Below, piece after piece: positions 18,311-27,128 of a stretch of DNA of 64,000 nucleotides. Both the position numbers and the translations under genes were made by a program. The stretch comes from Campylobacter ureolyticus (lineage in GTDB: Bacteria > Campylobacterota > Campylobacteria > Campylobacterales > Campylobacteraceae): positions 310,001 through 374,000 of the forward strand of contig NZ_CP053832.1 in NCBI RefSeq assembly GCF_013372225.1, in the 5' to 3' direction. Numbering within the stretch: the first letter of the stretch is position 1; every line of letters starts with the position of its first letter. The notes beneath the pieces were generated by a model that saw nothing but the letters and a program-made list of their open reading frames with translations, searched no databases and was not told the origin of the DNA.

Positions 18311-18730
18311 ATGAAAAAGTTAGTCTTAGCTATTTTTATAGCTTTTGGTTTTACAAATTTGAGTGCAAAAGATAAGATTTTATATCTTCCAATTAGCGAT
18401 GTTTTAAACTCAAAAGAGGCAAAAGAAGCACTTGATCCAAACATAAAACTAAGTTTTGGAAGCGGAACAAAAGCAAATATTATTGCCAAAAATTTGCAAG
18501 CAAATAAAAAAACAAACTCTGTAAATAAAAGTGATGAAGAAGCTTGTAAATGGGTACTTTTATCTGCTTTAAAAACTTTTCAGGATAGAGCCGTAAAAGA
18601 GGGTGGAACAAAAGTTGTAAATTTAACAGGATATTTTAAAAAACAACCTTATGACTCAAAAGATAAATTTCAATGCGCAGTTGGTTCTATAATGGCAGGA
18701 GTGACATTAAGAGGAGATATTGCTAAGTGA
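18311..18730 (+). CDS. Small exported protein, APE-associated, copy 2
   Basis: The 139-residue paralog of the preceding gene, with signal peptide (VLAIFIAFGFTNLSAKD), then ILYLPISDVLNSKEAKEAL, SDEEACKWVLLSALKTFQDR and KFQCAVGSIMAGVTLRGDIA. This copy fits the family consensus better, as I recall it from Pseudomonas and related proteobacteria. The 'excinuclease' label given to such proteins has no basis in the sequence. It is probably a periplasmic helper of pigment transport or stability, by context only. Confidence 0.68.
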   Translation: MKKLVLAIFIAFGFTNLSAKDKILYLPISDVLNSKEAKEALDPNIKLSFGSGTKANIIAKNLQANKKTNSVNKSDEEACKWVLLSALKTFQDRAVKEGGTKVVNLTGYFKKQPYDSKDKFQCAVGSIMAGVTLRGDIAK

Positions 18731-19272
18731 TAAAATTTGATATTTGTGATATTAAATTTTGCGATGATAAAAGCGGTTTTAATTTAGAAGGATTAAAACC
18801 GCTTGAAAAAAGACGCCTTGGAAATGCAGCAAAGTCTATCTTTACAGTTTTAAATGGTCTTGAAATTGATGATGATTTAGCATTTATTTTTTCATCAAGC
18901 CAGGGTGAGTTTTCAAGATGCATATCTCTTTTAAAAGAGCTTAGTATAGATAATTTTGTATCTCCAACATCGTTTTCTTTATCTGTTTTAAACTCTGGTC
19001 TTGCAACTTTTGGTATTATGAAAAAAGCAAATTCTCCTATTTTTGCTATAAGTTCAAAATTTGTCGTGCGTGATGCTTTTGCTTGTGCATATTCAAAGCT
19101 TAATGAGTTTGAAAAAATTTGTGTTGTTTGTTATGAGGAAGTGCCATTTAAAGATAGTTTTATTTGTGCTGGTTTTATGGTTAAAAAAGGAGATGGTTTT
19201 CTTATAGATTTGGATAAATTAAAAAACTATGAAATAGAGGATTTGAAAAAAAATTTAAGGACTCAACTGTGA
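18727..19272 (+). CDS. Ketosynthase chain-length factor, APE type (ApeC-like)
   Basis: A 181-residue protein equal to the N-terminal half of a ketosynthase (Ketoacyl-synt_2 type) with SSSQGEF and SPTSFSLSVLNSGLATFG where a KS would have its active-site region. No nucleophilic Cys-His-His set is present. In studied APE systems such a protein (ApeC) forms a heterodimer with the active KS ApeO and sets chain length. Start GTG 18727 overlaps the preceding stop. Confidence 0.75.
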   Translation: MIKFDICDIKFCDDKSGFNLEGLKPLEKRRLGNAAKSIFTVLNGLEIDDDLAFIFSSSQGEFSRCISLLKELSIDNFVSPTSFSLSVLNSGLATFGIMKKANSPIFAISSKFVVRDAFACAYSKLNEFEKICVVCYEEVPFKDSFICAGFMVKKGDGFLIDLDKLKNYEIEDLKKNLRTQL

Positions 19273-19994
19273 AAGTTGTTAGCGTTGGATTTTTATTCTT
19301 GTTGTTTGGCATTATTTGTTTATTTGGAAATTTGATTTTTATTCCAATAATTTTACTAAATTTACAAAGATTTAGAGTTGTTAAAAATTTTAGTAGATTT
19401 TTAGTGAGAATTTCATGGAATTTTTTCTTAAAATGTACTGAGATTTTTGGCTATCAAAGTTCTAATTATCATATTTTGCAAAATCTTAATGGATTAAATT
19501 CTATGATAATTTGCAACCATCCATCTTTGCTTGATGTTGTATTTTTTTTAGCAAAAGTAAAAAATGCAAATTGCGTGGTTAAAAAAGAGCTTAAAAAAAA
19601 TATATTTTTATATCCAGCGATTAAGGTAAGTGGATATATCTTAAATGATGATTTATTTTTAGAAAATAGCATCAAATCTTTAAAAAGTGGAGAGAGTTTG
19701 ATTGTTTTTCCAGAAGGAAGTAGAACAAAAGATGAAATTCTGATGCATAAAGCCGCTTTTTTTATCGCTATAAAAGGTGCTAAGAACTTAATAATCACAA
19801 CTTTAACTATGAATCCAAGGTCTTTAAAAAAAGGCCAAAAATGGTATGAGACCCCAAAAATAAAGGTAAAATACGACTTTAAAATAGACAGTGAGATTGA
19901 TTTGGAAAAATTTTATGCTAACAAACCAGATACTTTAAGAGTTAGAATTCTTACACAAGAAATTAATAAATTTTATAAAAAGGAGTTTAAATGA
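19269..19994 (+). CDS. 1-acylglycerol-3-phosphate-type acyltransferase (ApeD-like)
   Basis: A 241-residue PlsC-family acyltransferase with an N-terminal membrane helix (VGFLFLLFGIICLFGNLIF), the catalytic HX4D box in CNHPSLLDVVFF and the FPEGSRTKDE motif. It probably transfers an acyl group from ACP to the lipid that anchors the aryl polyene. Start is GTG 19269, overlapping the preceding gene by 4 bases. Confidence 0.82.
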   Translation: MKVVSVGFLFLLFGIICLFGNLIFIPIILLNLQRFRVVKNFSRFLVRISWNFFLKCTEIFGYQSSNYHILQNLNGLNSMIICNHPSLLDVVFFLAKVKNANCVVKKELKKNIFLYPAIKVSGYILNDDLFLENSIKSLKSGESLIVFPEGSRTKDEILMHKAAFFIAIKGAKNLIITTLTMNPRSLKKGQKWYETPKIKVKYDFKIDSEIDLEKFYANKPDTLRVRILTQEINKFYKKEFK

Positions 19995-20245
19995 TAGAAG
20001 AAACCAAAAATTTTATAATCAATTGCCTAAATTTAGAAGATATGAAGGCTGATGATATAGGAGATGAAGAGCCTTTGTTTAATGATGGTTTAGGACTTGA
20101 TAGCGTTGATGCTTTAGAGCTTGGCTTAGGAATTTCAAAAACATATAGAATTACCTTGGATCCAAAGAGTTCTGATTTAAAAGAAATTTTTAAAAATCCT
20201 AAAAATTTAAATGAATTTATAGAAAAAAATAGGAAAGACAGATGA
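19991..20245 (+). CDS. apeE: Acyl carrier protein 1, APE type (ApeE-like)
   Basis: An 84-residue ACP with the phosphopantetheine attachment site Ser38 in GLDSVDALELG. Its family role is to carry the aryl starter or growing polyene. It is followed with a 4-base overlap by the second ACP, the usual ApeE-ApeF arrangement. The cluster PPTase at 12232 is the likely activating enzyme. Confidence 0.88.
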   Translation: MIEETKNFIINCLNLEDMKADDIGDEEPLFNDGLGLDSVDALELGLGISKTYRITLDPKSSDLKEIFKNPKNLNEFIEKNRKDR

Positions 20246-20484
20246 ATAAAGATGAAATATTTGAAATTCTAAAGAAAAACTTAATAGAGCTTTTTGAAAT
20301 CGATGAAAAGCTTATTAGGCTTGATGCAAAAATTTATGAAGATTTAGATATTGATAGTATTGATGCGATTGATTTAATAGACAGTATAAAGAAAAAAACA
20401 GGCTATAGGCTTGAACCAAATGATTTTAAAAATGTTCGCACACTTGGAGATATTGTTGAAGCAGTCGCAAGCAAGGCTCTTTAA
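20242..20484 (+). CDS. apeF: Acyl carrier protein 2, APE type (ApeF-like)
   Basis: An 80-residue ACP with the attachment site Ser39 in DIDSIDAIDLIDS. It differs from the first ACP in charge and in the residues flanking the serine, so the two may serve different partners. Overlaps the upstream ACP by 4 bases. Confidence 0.88.
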   Translation: MNKDEIFEILKKNLIELFEIDEKLIRLDAKIYEDLDIDSIDAIDLIDSIKKKTGYRLEPNDFKNVRTLGDIVEAVASKAL

Positions 20485-20983
20485 TCAAATAATATTGACT
20501 TTTTTTAGTGTAATTTATCCATTTGGAGTAGTTTTTAAAAGTGAGTTTTTACCTATAATAGCACTTTTTTTAGCTGTGCTTTGGAGTATAAAAGCGTATT
20601 TTGATAAAAATAATAGCTATTTTTTAATAGCTATGTGTTTTATTTTGGTCTCGTTTTTTAGAAATTTTGCTTTTTTTTATCCGGTTTTAGTAAATTTATT
20701 TATGTTTTTTTTGTTTTTTAATAGTTTAAAAAGTGAAAGCATAATAACGAAATTTGCTAAAATAAAAAACCCAAATCTTCCAAAGGAGGCTTTAATTTAC
20801 ACAAAAAATTTGACTAAAATTTGGTGTGTGTTTTTTACTATAAACGGCTTTTTAAGTTTGATATTGTTTTTTATAGATAAAAATATTTGGGCTATTTATT
20901 GTGGTTTTATAAGTTATGTTTTGGTTGGTATGTTGTTTTTTGGAGAAATTTTATTTAGAAAGGTTTTTATAAAAGGTGTTTAG
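20456..20983 (+). CDS. COG4648-like membrane protein of the APE cluster (ApeG-like)
   Basis: An integral membrane protein with about five hydrophobic helices (ILTFFSVIYPFGVVF, FLPIIALFLAVLW, YFLIAMCFILVSF, WCVFFTINGFLSLILFF, IYCGFISYVLVGMLFF). The open frame extends up to ATG 20411, deep inside the ACP gene. TTG 20456, with GGAG at 20446-20449, gives a more natural start just before the first helix. Proteins of this kind (COG4648) sit between ACP and synthetase genes in APE clusters; the role is unknown. Confidence 0.65.
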   Translation: MKQSQARLFNQIILTFFSVIYPFGVVFKSEFLPIIALFLAVLWSIKAYFDKNNSYFLIAMCFILVSFFRNFAFFYPVLVNLFMFFLFFNSLKSESIITKFAKIKNPNLPKEALIYTKNLTKIWCVFFTINGFLSLILFFIDKNIWAIYCGFISYVLVGMLFFGEILFRKVFIKGV

Positions 20984-22535
20984 TAAAGAGCTTTATTTTA
21001 TTTTAGAAGAAAAAAGTTTAAAAGAAGTATTTGCATTATCTGCTGCTTTTTCAAAATGGTTAAATGACAATAAAATAAAAGAAATTTCAATAAATTTAAA
21101 TAACATTTATGAATTTTTTATAGCCTTTTTTGGTACCTGCAATGCTAAGGTAAAATGTTTTATAAATGCAAACGAAGGATATGTTTTAAACGATGTTGAT
21201 TTTGCAAAGATAGATTTAGTTCACACGCAAGATAAGTTTTTATTAGATGAAAATTTTGAATTTTTTGTTAAAACATCAGGAAGTAGTTCAAAAAGTAAAA
21301 ATATAAAAAAAACTTTTTCTCAAATGATTAATGAGGCTAAAGCTTTAGACAAATTTTTAAATTTAAAAGAAAAAACTTTTTTTTCAAGTGTGCCACATTT
21401 ACATCTTTTTGGACTCACTTTTAGAGTTTTTTTACCTCTCATAAGTGGTGGAAAAATTTATTCAACAACCTTAAATTATCCAGAAATTATGCAAAAAATA
21501 AATTTTAAAAATGGTATTTTTATAACATCACCAACTATTTTAAAAGCTATTTATAGACACAATAATTTACCAAATTTAGCCCAAATTTCACTTATGATAA
21601 GTGCTGGATCAAAATTAAATGACGATCTTAGAAAAAACCTTATTTCAAAATACAATATAAAAATTATGGAAATTTATGGAAGTAGTGAAACTGGTGTAAT
21701 TGCTAGAAAATTTGAAGATGAATTCGAAATTTTTGACGAAGTTGAAATTTGCACCAAAGAAGATGATAGGTTTTTTATTAATTCTATGTGGTGTAAAGAT
21801 TTTTTAAGTAACGATGTTGGTAAAGTTGATGGGAAAAAACTTATTTTGAGTGGCAGATTGGATAGAATAGTTAAGCTAAATGATGTGCGTTTTAACCTTG
21901 ATGATGCTGAAAATTTGTTAAAAACTCATGAGTTTATAAGCGATGCAAAATGTGGAATTTTAGATAATGATAATAGAGTTTCTACTATTATAACTTTGAG
22001 CGATATTGGAAAAAAAGCATTTTTAAAAGGTGGAAAAAAGCTTATTGTGGATGAACTAAAGGCTCTTAGCAAAAACGATTTTAAAACAAATTTAAGACAT
22101 TTTAAAATAATAGAAGAAATTCCTTATAATGAAAATGGAAAATTTAAAAAAGACGATTTTTTAAATATTTTCAAAACTTTTAAACCACCTTTTATTAAAA
22201 AAATAACCGATAAAAAAATAGATGAAAACTCATCTTTATTTGAGTTTGAAATTTACACAAGTGAAGAGTCTTTTTTTTATGAAGGACATTTTAATACATT
22301 TCCAATAACTCCTGGATTTATTGAAATAGGCTTTATATACGATGCTTTAGAAAGTTTAGAGTTTAATATAGATATGATAAAAACAATTGAAAATATTAAA
22401 TTTACAGCACTTCTTAGACCTTTTGAAAAAGTTATATTAACAATTAAAAAAGATAAAAATATTTTTAATTGTCAGATAAAAGGAGATAAAATTTATGCTA
22501 GTGCAAGAGTTAAATTTGAAGATAAGAAAGATTAA
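20976..22535 (+). CDS. Acyl-ACP/AMP synthetase fused to hotdog dehydratase (ApeH-ApeI-like)
   Basis: Residues 1-400 form an AMP-dependent acid synthetase: VKTSGSSSKSKNIKKTF is the P-loop, MEIYGSSETG the adenylate motif, LSGRLDRIVKLND the hinge and PYNENGKFKKDD the region of the catalytic lysine. This would load the aryl acid starter on ACP. Residues 410-519 are a second domain with FFYEGHFNTFPITPGFIEIG, the FabZ/FabA-like hotdog pattern, corresponding to ApeI. In other clusters these are often two genes. The FYEGHF histidine is kept, so the domain is probably active and could pair with the ApeP-like protein. Overlaps the upstream gene by 8 bases. Confidence 0.82.
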   Translation: MFSKELYFILEEKSLKEVFALSAAFSKWLNDNKIKEISINLNNIYEFFIAFFGTCNAKVKCFINANEGYVLNDVDFAKIDLVHTQDKFLLDENFEFFVKTSGSSSKSKNIKKTFSQMINEAKALDKFLNLKEKTFFSSVPHLHLFGLTFRVFLPLISGGKIYSTTLNYPEIMQKINFKNGIFITSPTILKAIYRHNNLPNLAQISLMISAGSKLNDDLRKNLISKYNIKIMEIYGSSETGVIARKFEDEFEIFDEVEICTKEDDRFFINSMWCKDFLSNDVGKVDGKKLILSGRLDRIVKLNDVRFNLDDAENLLKTHEFISDAKCGILDNDNRVSTIITLSDIGKKAFLKGGKKLIVDELKALSKNDFKTNLRHFKIIEEIPYNENGKFKKDDFLNIFKTFKPPFIKKITDKKIDENSSLFEFEIYTSEESFFYEGHFNTFPITPGFIEIGFIYDALESLEFNIDMIKTIENIKFTALLRPFEKVILTIKKDKNIFNCQIKGDKIYASARVKFEDKKD

Positions 22536-22538
22536 GAT

Positions 22539-23237
22539 TTGAATAAAATTTGTTTTTTGATACCATATTATAATCATCCAGCAAAGATTTCAAAGCTATG
22601 CAAAATTTTAAAACAATATAATTTGCCAATTATTTTAGTTGATGATGGAAGTAGTGATAATTTTAATTTTGAAACATTAGATATTGAGGTTTTAAAACAT
22701 GATAAAAACAAAGGAAAAGGTGCTGCTTTAAAAACAGGGTTTAATTATGCTATAAAAAATGACTATACTCACGCTTTTCAAATAGATGCAGATATGCAGC
22801 ATGATTTAAGTAAAATAGATGAATTCTTAGAAATTTATAAAAATAATAAAGATATTGTAATTTGTGGTTATGGAAAATATGATCAAACAGCTCCAAAAGC
22901 AAGAGTTTATGGTAGAAAAATCACCAACTTTTGGGCTTTTATAAATACCTTCGGAGGACATTTTAAAGATTTAATGATAGGTATGAGAATTTATCCATTA
23001 AATGAGGAAGTTTTTAAAAAAACCAAGTCAAATAGGATGGAATTTGACATAGAAGTTTTGATTAATTATTTTAAATTTGATTATAAATTCGCTTGGGTTG
23101 AGGTTATGATAAATTATGAAAGTATTTCACATTTTAAAATGCTTAGAGATAATATTTTAATAAGTAAAATGCATGCAAGATGTTTTTTTTCACTACCAAA
23201 GTTTTTATTTAAAAGGCTAAAAAATGCCTTGGTATAA
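22539..23237 (+). CDS. Family 2 glycosyltransferase (N-terminal half of ApeJ in other species)
   Basis: A 232-residue GT-A fold enzyme starting CFLIPYYNHPAKISKL, with ILVDDGSSD, KNKGKGAALKTGF and the DxD-like QIDADMQHD metal motif. No membrane helix is seen. In many APE clusters this domain is fused to the acyltransferase that here follows as a separate gene with a 14-base overlap. It may add a sugar to, or extend, the pigment anchor. Start TTG 22539. Confidence 0.8.
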   Translation: MNKICFLIPYYNHPAKISKLCKILKQYNLPIILVDDGSSDNFNFETLDIEVLKHDKNKGKGAALKTGFNYAIKNDYTHAFQIDADMQHDLSKIDEFLEIYKNNKDIVICGYGKYDQTAPKARVYGRKITNFWAFINTFGGHFKDLMIGMRIYPLNEEVFKKTKSNRMEFDIEVLINYFKFDYKFAWVEVMINYESISHFKMLRDNILISKMHARCFFSLPKFLFKRLKNALV

Positions 23238-24120
23238 TCAAAAAGAAAAAGGAACTATTTTTTTACTGAAAATAACATTTTATTTAGTAAAGTTTTTTCC
23301 TAGTTTTTTACTTAAACCGATTATTTTTTTTATTAGTTTAATATATTTTGCACTTAGCAAAGATGAAAGAAACAATATAGAAAATTTTTATAAAAACTTA
23401 AAATATGATAATGTAAATTTAAAAATAATTTTTTCAAATTTTTATAATTTTTCACTTAGTATCACAGATAAAATTGCTGTTTGGATTGGAAAAATCAAAT
23501 TTGAAAATATAGTGTTGGAAAATGAAGAAGATCTTTTAGAAAAACTTGTTTTGCCTAAAAATGGTTCAATAATAATTGCAAGTCATTTTGGTAATGTTGA
23601 AATAGCAAGGGCATTAAGCGATAAAAAACATAATGTAAAATTAGCAATTTTAGCTCATACAAAAAATATGCTTAAATTTAATTCTTTAATAAATGAGATA
23701 AGCTCTAAAAAAATAGAAATTTTTGAAGTTAAAGATTTAGATATTGACAAGATGATTAAGCTTGATAATTTTTTACAAAATGGTGGGCATTTATGTATTA
23801 TGGCTGATCGGGTGCCGATTAATTCAAACAGAGTTCTAAGAGTTAATTTTTTAGGAAGAGATGCTTTGTTTCCAACTGGGGCGTTTGATTTAGCATATCT
23901 TTTAAAATGCCCTGTAAATTTACTTTGGTGTATAAAAAAAGATGGAATTTATCATGTAAAAGTAGATGAAATTTCAAAAAAAATAGAAAAAAAAGAGATA
24001 AAGCAAAATTTGGAAAAATATGTAAAATTATTGGAACAAAATTGTAAAAAATTTCCAAGTATGTGGTTTAATTTTTATGATTTTTGGAGTAAAGATGATA
24101 AAAAAAGTTTACAAAAATAG
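23224..24120 (+). CDS. LpxL/HtrB-like acyltransferase (C-terminal half of ApeJ in other species)
   Basis: A 298-residue lipid A-type acyltransferase: hydrophobic N-terminus (FYLVKFFPSFLLKPIIFFISL), ASHFGNVEIARAL for the HX4D/E catalytic region, MADRVPINSNRVLRVNFLG and FPTGAFDLAYLLKCPV. It probably esterifies the glycolipid head with the polyene or another acyl chain. It overlaps the glycosyltransferase by 14 bases, consistent with a split ApeJ. Confidence 0.82.
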   Translation: MPWYNQKEKGTIFLLKITFYLVKFFPSFLLKPIIFFISLIYFALSKDERNNIENFYKNLKYDNVNLKIIFSNFYNFSLSITDKIAVWIGKIKFENIVLENEEDLLEKLVLPKNGSIIIASHFGNVEIARALSDKKHNVKLAILAHTKNMLKFNSLINEISSKKIEIFEVKDLDIDKMIKLDNFLQNGGHLCIMADRVPINSNRVLRVNFLGRDALFPTGAFDLAYLLKCPVNLLWCIKKDGIYHVKVDEISKKIEKKEIKQNLEKYVKLLEQNCKKFPSMWFNFYDFWSKDDKKSLQK

Positions 24121-24496
24121 AGTTGAGTTTTACGATGTAGATAGCTTAAATGTTGTTTGGCATGGAAATTATGTTAAATTTTTAGAAGTTGCAAGATGTA
24201 ATTTTTTGAAGGATATTGGATATGACTACATAAAGATGAAAAACGATGGTTTTGCATATCCAATAGTTAAAATGGACTTTAAGTTTATCAATCCATTATT
24301 CTTCGGTGATGAGTTTAAAGTAGAAATTGCTCTTTTAGAGATAGAGAGTTTTTTAAAGTTTTCATATCTCATCAAAAAAGACACTCTTAAAATTTGCAAA
24401 GCGACAACCTCGCAAGCTTGTATTGATATAAAAAATATGCAAACTTGTTATGCTCCACCACAAGCTTTAAAAGAAATAATCAAAGGTATATCATGA
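24095..24496 (+). CDS. Acyl-CoA/ACP thioesterase, 4HBT family (ApeK-like)
   Basis: A YbgC-type hotdog thioesterase of about 133 residues. RVEFYDVDSLNVVWHGNYV contains the catalytic Asp of the YDVD box and the VxHGNY motif, followed by FLEVAR. It may release or proofread the finished polyene. ATG 24095 has GGAG six bases upstream and is preferred to the in-frame ATG at 24077. It overlaps the acyltransferase by 26 bases and the next gene by 4. Confidence 0.85.
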   Translation: MIKKVYKNRVEFYDVDSLNVVWHGNYVKFLEVARCNFLKDIGYDYIKMKNDGFAYPIVKMDFKFINPLFFGDEFKVEIALLEIESFLKFSYLIKKDTLKICKATTSQACIDIKNMQTCYAPPQALKEIIKGIS

Positions 24497-25008
24497 AAAA
24501 AATTTTTTTAATATTAGTTTTTTTAGTAAATTCTTACTCAAGCGATGAAGAAAGACTTAAAAATATGATTAAAATTGGCAATATAAGTGGAGATTTTAAT
24601 CAAACTAAAGTTTTAACATCTTTTAAAAATCCAATAAAAAGCGAAGGTGTTTTTAAAATTTATGATAAAACTTTTGAACAAAATACTACTAAGCCTTTTA
24701 AAGCAAGTATAAAAGTTAATAAAGATGGAGTTTTTGAGTATAAAGATGGTAATTTCATCAAAATTAATTCAAATTTTGATGAAGAGCTTTTTTTAAATAT
24801 TTTTACTTTAAATTTTGATAAATTAAAACAAAATTTTGATTATAAATTAGAGTTTGAAGATGGCTGGAGAGTGATATTAAAACCAACTGGTATAATGGCA
24901 AAAATTTTTAAAAACATAGAAATTTATGGCAAAAACCATGTGAAAAAAATAATTCTCAATGAATCAAATGGCGATCAAACTATATACAATTTTTTTAATA
25001 TAAAATGA
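24493..25008 (+). CDS. LolA-like outer-membrane carrier protein (ApeL-like)
   Basis: A periplasmic protein of 171 residues with signal peptide (IFLILVFLVNSYSSD). The mature part has the LolA-like order ISGDFNQTK, FKNPIKSEGVFKI, then paired strands and a C-terminal INxxNGDQT-like turn (NESNGDQTIYNFF). It probably shuttles the lipid-linked pigment across the periplasm together with the exporter encoded next. ATG 24493 overlaps the previous stop as ATGA. Confidence 0.78.
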   Translation: MKKIFLILVFLVNSYSSDEERLKNMIKIGNISGDFNQTKVLTSFKNPIKSEGVFKIYDKTFEQNTTKPFKASIKVNKDGVFEYKDGNFIKINSNFDEELFLNIFTLNFDKLKQNFDYKLEFEDGWRVILKPTGIMAKIFKNIEIYGKNHVKKIILNESNGDQTIYNFFNIK

Positions 25009-27128
25009 AAAAAAATATATTTTTTATAATAACTTTTATATTTTTTTCTGCAAGTATTGTTTTAAATATTCATAAAATCAAAACTGATTTTTTTTCACTT
25101 TTAGATATTGACACGTCATCATATAAAACAGCTGCAATTAAAAATTTGCAAAATTCTACTAAAAATACTTTTAGTATTTTAGTAAAAGATAAAGATAATG
25201 CTCATAAAATAAGCGAATTAGCAATATCATCAAATTTATTTAAAAAAAATACAATTGATTTGGATCGAATTTTTGATTTAAAATTGGTGCTATTTAATAA
25301 TTTAAAAGATTTAAAAGATGGAGTTTTTTTTGAAAATTCAATTAAGAAATTGTATTTGCCAAGTTCAAATTTAAAAGATGATTTTTTTTCAATGATTAAT
25401 TTCCCAAAATTAATAAATGCTGATTTTGACATCCAAACAGGATTTTTAAAAACAAAAAATTATTATTTGTTAAGTTATAATTTAAAAGATGATTTTAACC
25501 AAGAAGAACTTTTAAATTTTTATAAAAATATTAAAAATTTTAATGAAGTTTATGTAAGCTCATCTCAAATTTATAGTTTGCATTCTAAAATTTCAGCACA
25601 AAAAGAAAGCTCAATTTTTGGTGTAGTTTCACTTATTTTAACAGGAATTTTTATATATTTTGCATTTGGTAATTTTAGAGCTTTTTATATTATATTTGTA
25701 GTGATTTTTTCTCTTGTGTGTGGGCTTGGAATGAGCTTAGTGTTGCTAGATGAATTAAGTTTTTTATCTCTTGTTGTATCAACTAGCTTAATTGGGCTTA
25801 TTGTTGATTTTACGATGCACTTTTTGAGTGCAAATTTAAATAGGCCTTGTAAAAAAAATAGTATAAAATCTCTTAGAAATTTATTTTTAACAGCCCTTTT
25901 TATTACAGCTTTTGGTTATGCTTTATTTTTTCTTTCACCAATGAAGTTTTTACATCAAATAGCCTGTATTTCAATTTTTTCTTTGATATTTTCATTTTTG
26001 ATTACTTATTTTAAATTTGGAGATTTTGTTGAAAACGCAGTTTTTAAAAATAAAATTTTTTTTAGAAGTGTTTTTGAAAAATATATTTTTATATTAAGCA
26101 ACACTAGCTTAAATTTTAAATTTAGTATTATTATATTTATTTTGATGTCGCTATTCATATATTTTTTAAATCCAAATTTAAAAGATAATGTTAAAGAGTA
26201 TGCAAATTTACCTGCGACCCTGATGAATGATACAGTTATTTTTGCTAAAGAGCTTAATATAAAAAGTGATTTTATTTTAGTCGATAAAGAATTTTCTTTT
26301 GATTTAGTTAAAAACTTAGAGTCTAAAAATTTAATTAAAGATCCTTTATATATAACAAATTTTATAAACGATGAAAAAACTCAATTATTGATAAAAAATC
26401 AGTTTGAAATGGCAAAAAACGACATAAACACATTGAATTTATATACTGATTTAGGATTTGATGAAAAAGATATTTTAGGTGAATTTGATAAAGTTATAAA
26501 TGAAAAAATACTTTACTATAATGATATATTTGAAATTTTAAATTTAAATTCAAATCAATTTTTTATAGAAAATAAGGAGATAATAAAAGCTTCAAATTTT
26601 ATAAAAAATGATGAATTTTATAGTATTTTAAAAACTTTCAATGCAGATTATGTAGATTATTTAAGCGATATTAATGAAAATTTAAATTTAGTTAAATTAG
26701 ATGCTATTTTTATAAAAATATTTGGTTTTATTGTAGCTTTTATAGCTCTTGCCATTTTTCTAAATATTAAAAACTCATTTTTTATAGTATATTACATAAT
26801 TTTTAGTTCGGTAATAGCTGCATTTATTTTCACAATTATTGGTAAAAATATAGATATTTTTGCAATATTTGGATTTATTTTGGCAAGTGCAGCAGGAATT
26901 GACTATATGCTTTTTGCTTTTAATTCTTATCTTGATTTTACAAAAAGAGTTTTTGGCATAGTAACAGCTAGCTTTACATCAATTCTTTCATTTTTTATGC
27001 TTTCATTTAGCAATACTTCTGCGGTTTGTAGTTTTGGACTAAGTGTAAGTTTAAATTTATTAATTGTATCTATAATAAGTTCATATATTGCTATAAAAAT
27101 TAATAAAAAAGGCAAAATAAATGGATGA
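25005..27128 (+). CDS. apeM: MMPL/RND-family exporter (ApeM-like)
   Basis: A 707-residue membrane exporter with one N-terminal helix, a periplasmic domain, a five-helix block at about 200-350 (SLILTGIFIYFAFGNF, LVVSTSLIGLIVDFTMHFL), a second periplasmic domain, and a second helix block at the end. GLIVDFTMHF and GIDYMLFAFNS are the paired proton-relay helices of this family. It should move the lipid-linked aryl polyene to the periplasm. It overlaps the LolA-like gene by 4 bases and hemD by 8. Confidence 0.85.
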   Translation: MKKNIFFIITFIFFSASIVLNIHKIKTDFFSLLDIDTSSYKTAAIKNLQNSTKNTFSILVKDKDNAHKISELAISSNLFKKNTIDLDRIFDLKLVLFNNLKDLKDGVFFENSIKKLYLPSSNLKDDFFSMINFPKLINADFDIQTGFLKTKNYYLLSYNLKDDFNQEELLNFYKNIKNFNEVYVSSSQIYSLHSKISAQKESSIFGVVSLILTGIFIYFAFGNFRAFYIIFVVIFSLVCGLGMSLVLLDELSFLSLVVSTSLIGLIVDFTMHFLSANLNRPCKKNSIKSLRNLFLTALFITAFGYALFFLSPMKFLHQIACISIFSLIFSFLITYFKFGDFVENAVFKNKIFFRSVFEKYIFILSNTSLNFKFSIIIFILMSLFIYFLNPNLKDNVKEYANLPATLMNDTVIFAKELNIKSDFILVDKEFSFDLVKNLESKNLIKDPLYITNFINDEKTQLLIKNQFEMAKNDINTLNLYTDLGFDEKDILGEFDKVINEKILYYNDIFEILNLNSNQFFIENKEIIKASNFIKNDEFYSILKTFNADYVDYLSDINENLNLVKLDAIFIKIFGFIVAFIALAIFLNIKNSFFIVYYIIFSSVIAAFIFTIIGKNIDIFAIFGFILASAAGIDYMLFAFNSYLDFTKRVFGIVTASFTSILSFFMLSFSNTSAVCSFGLSVSLNLLIVSIISSYIAIKINKKGKING

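Noticed and set aside
17854..18730. Excinuclease subunit annotation for the two small genes
   Set aside because: Both have signal peptides and lack ATPase or zinc-finger motifs of UvrA.
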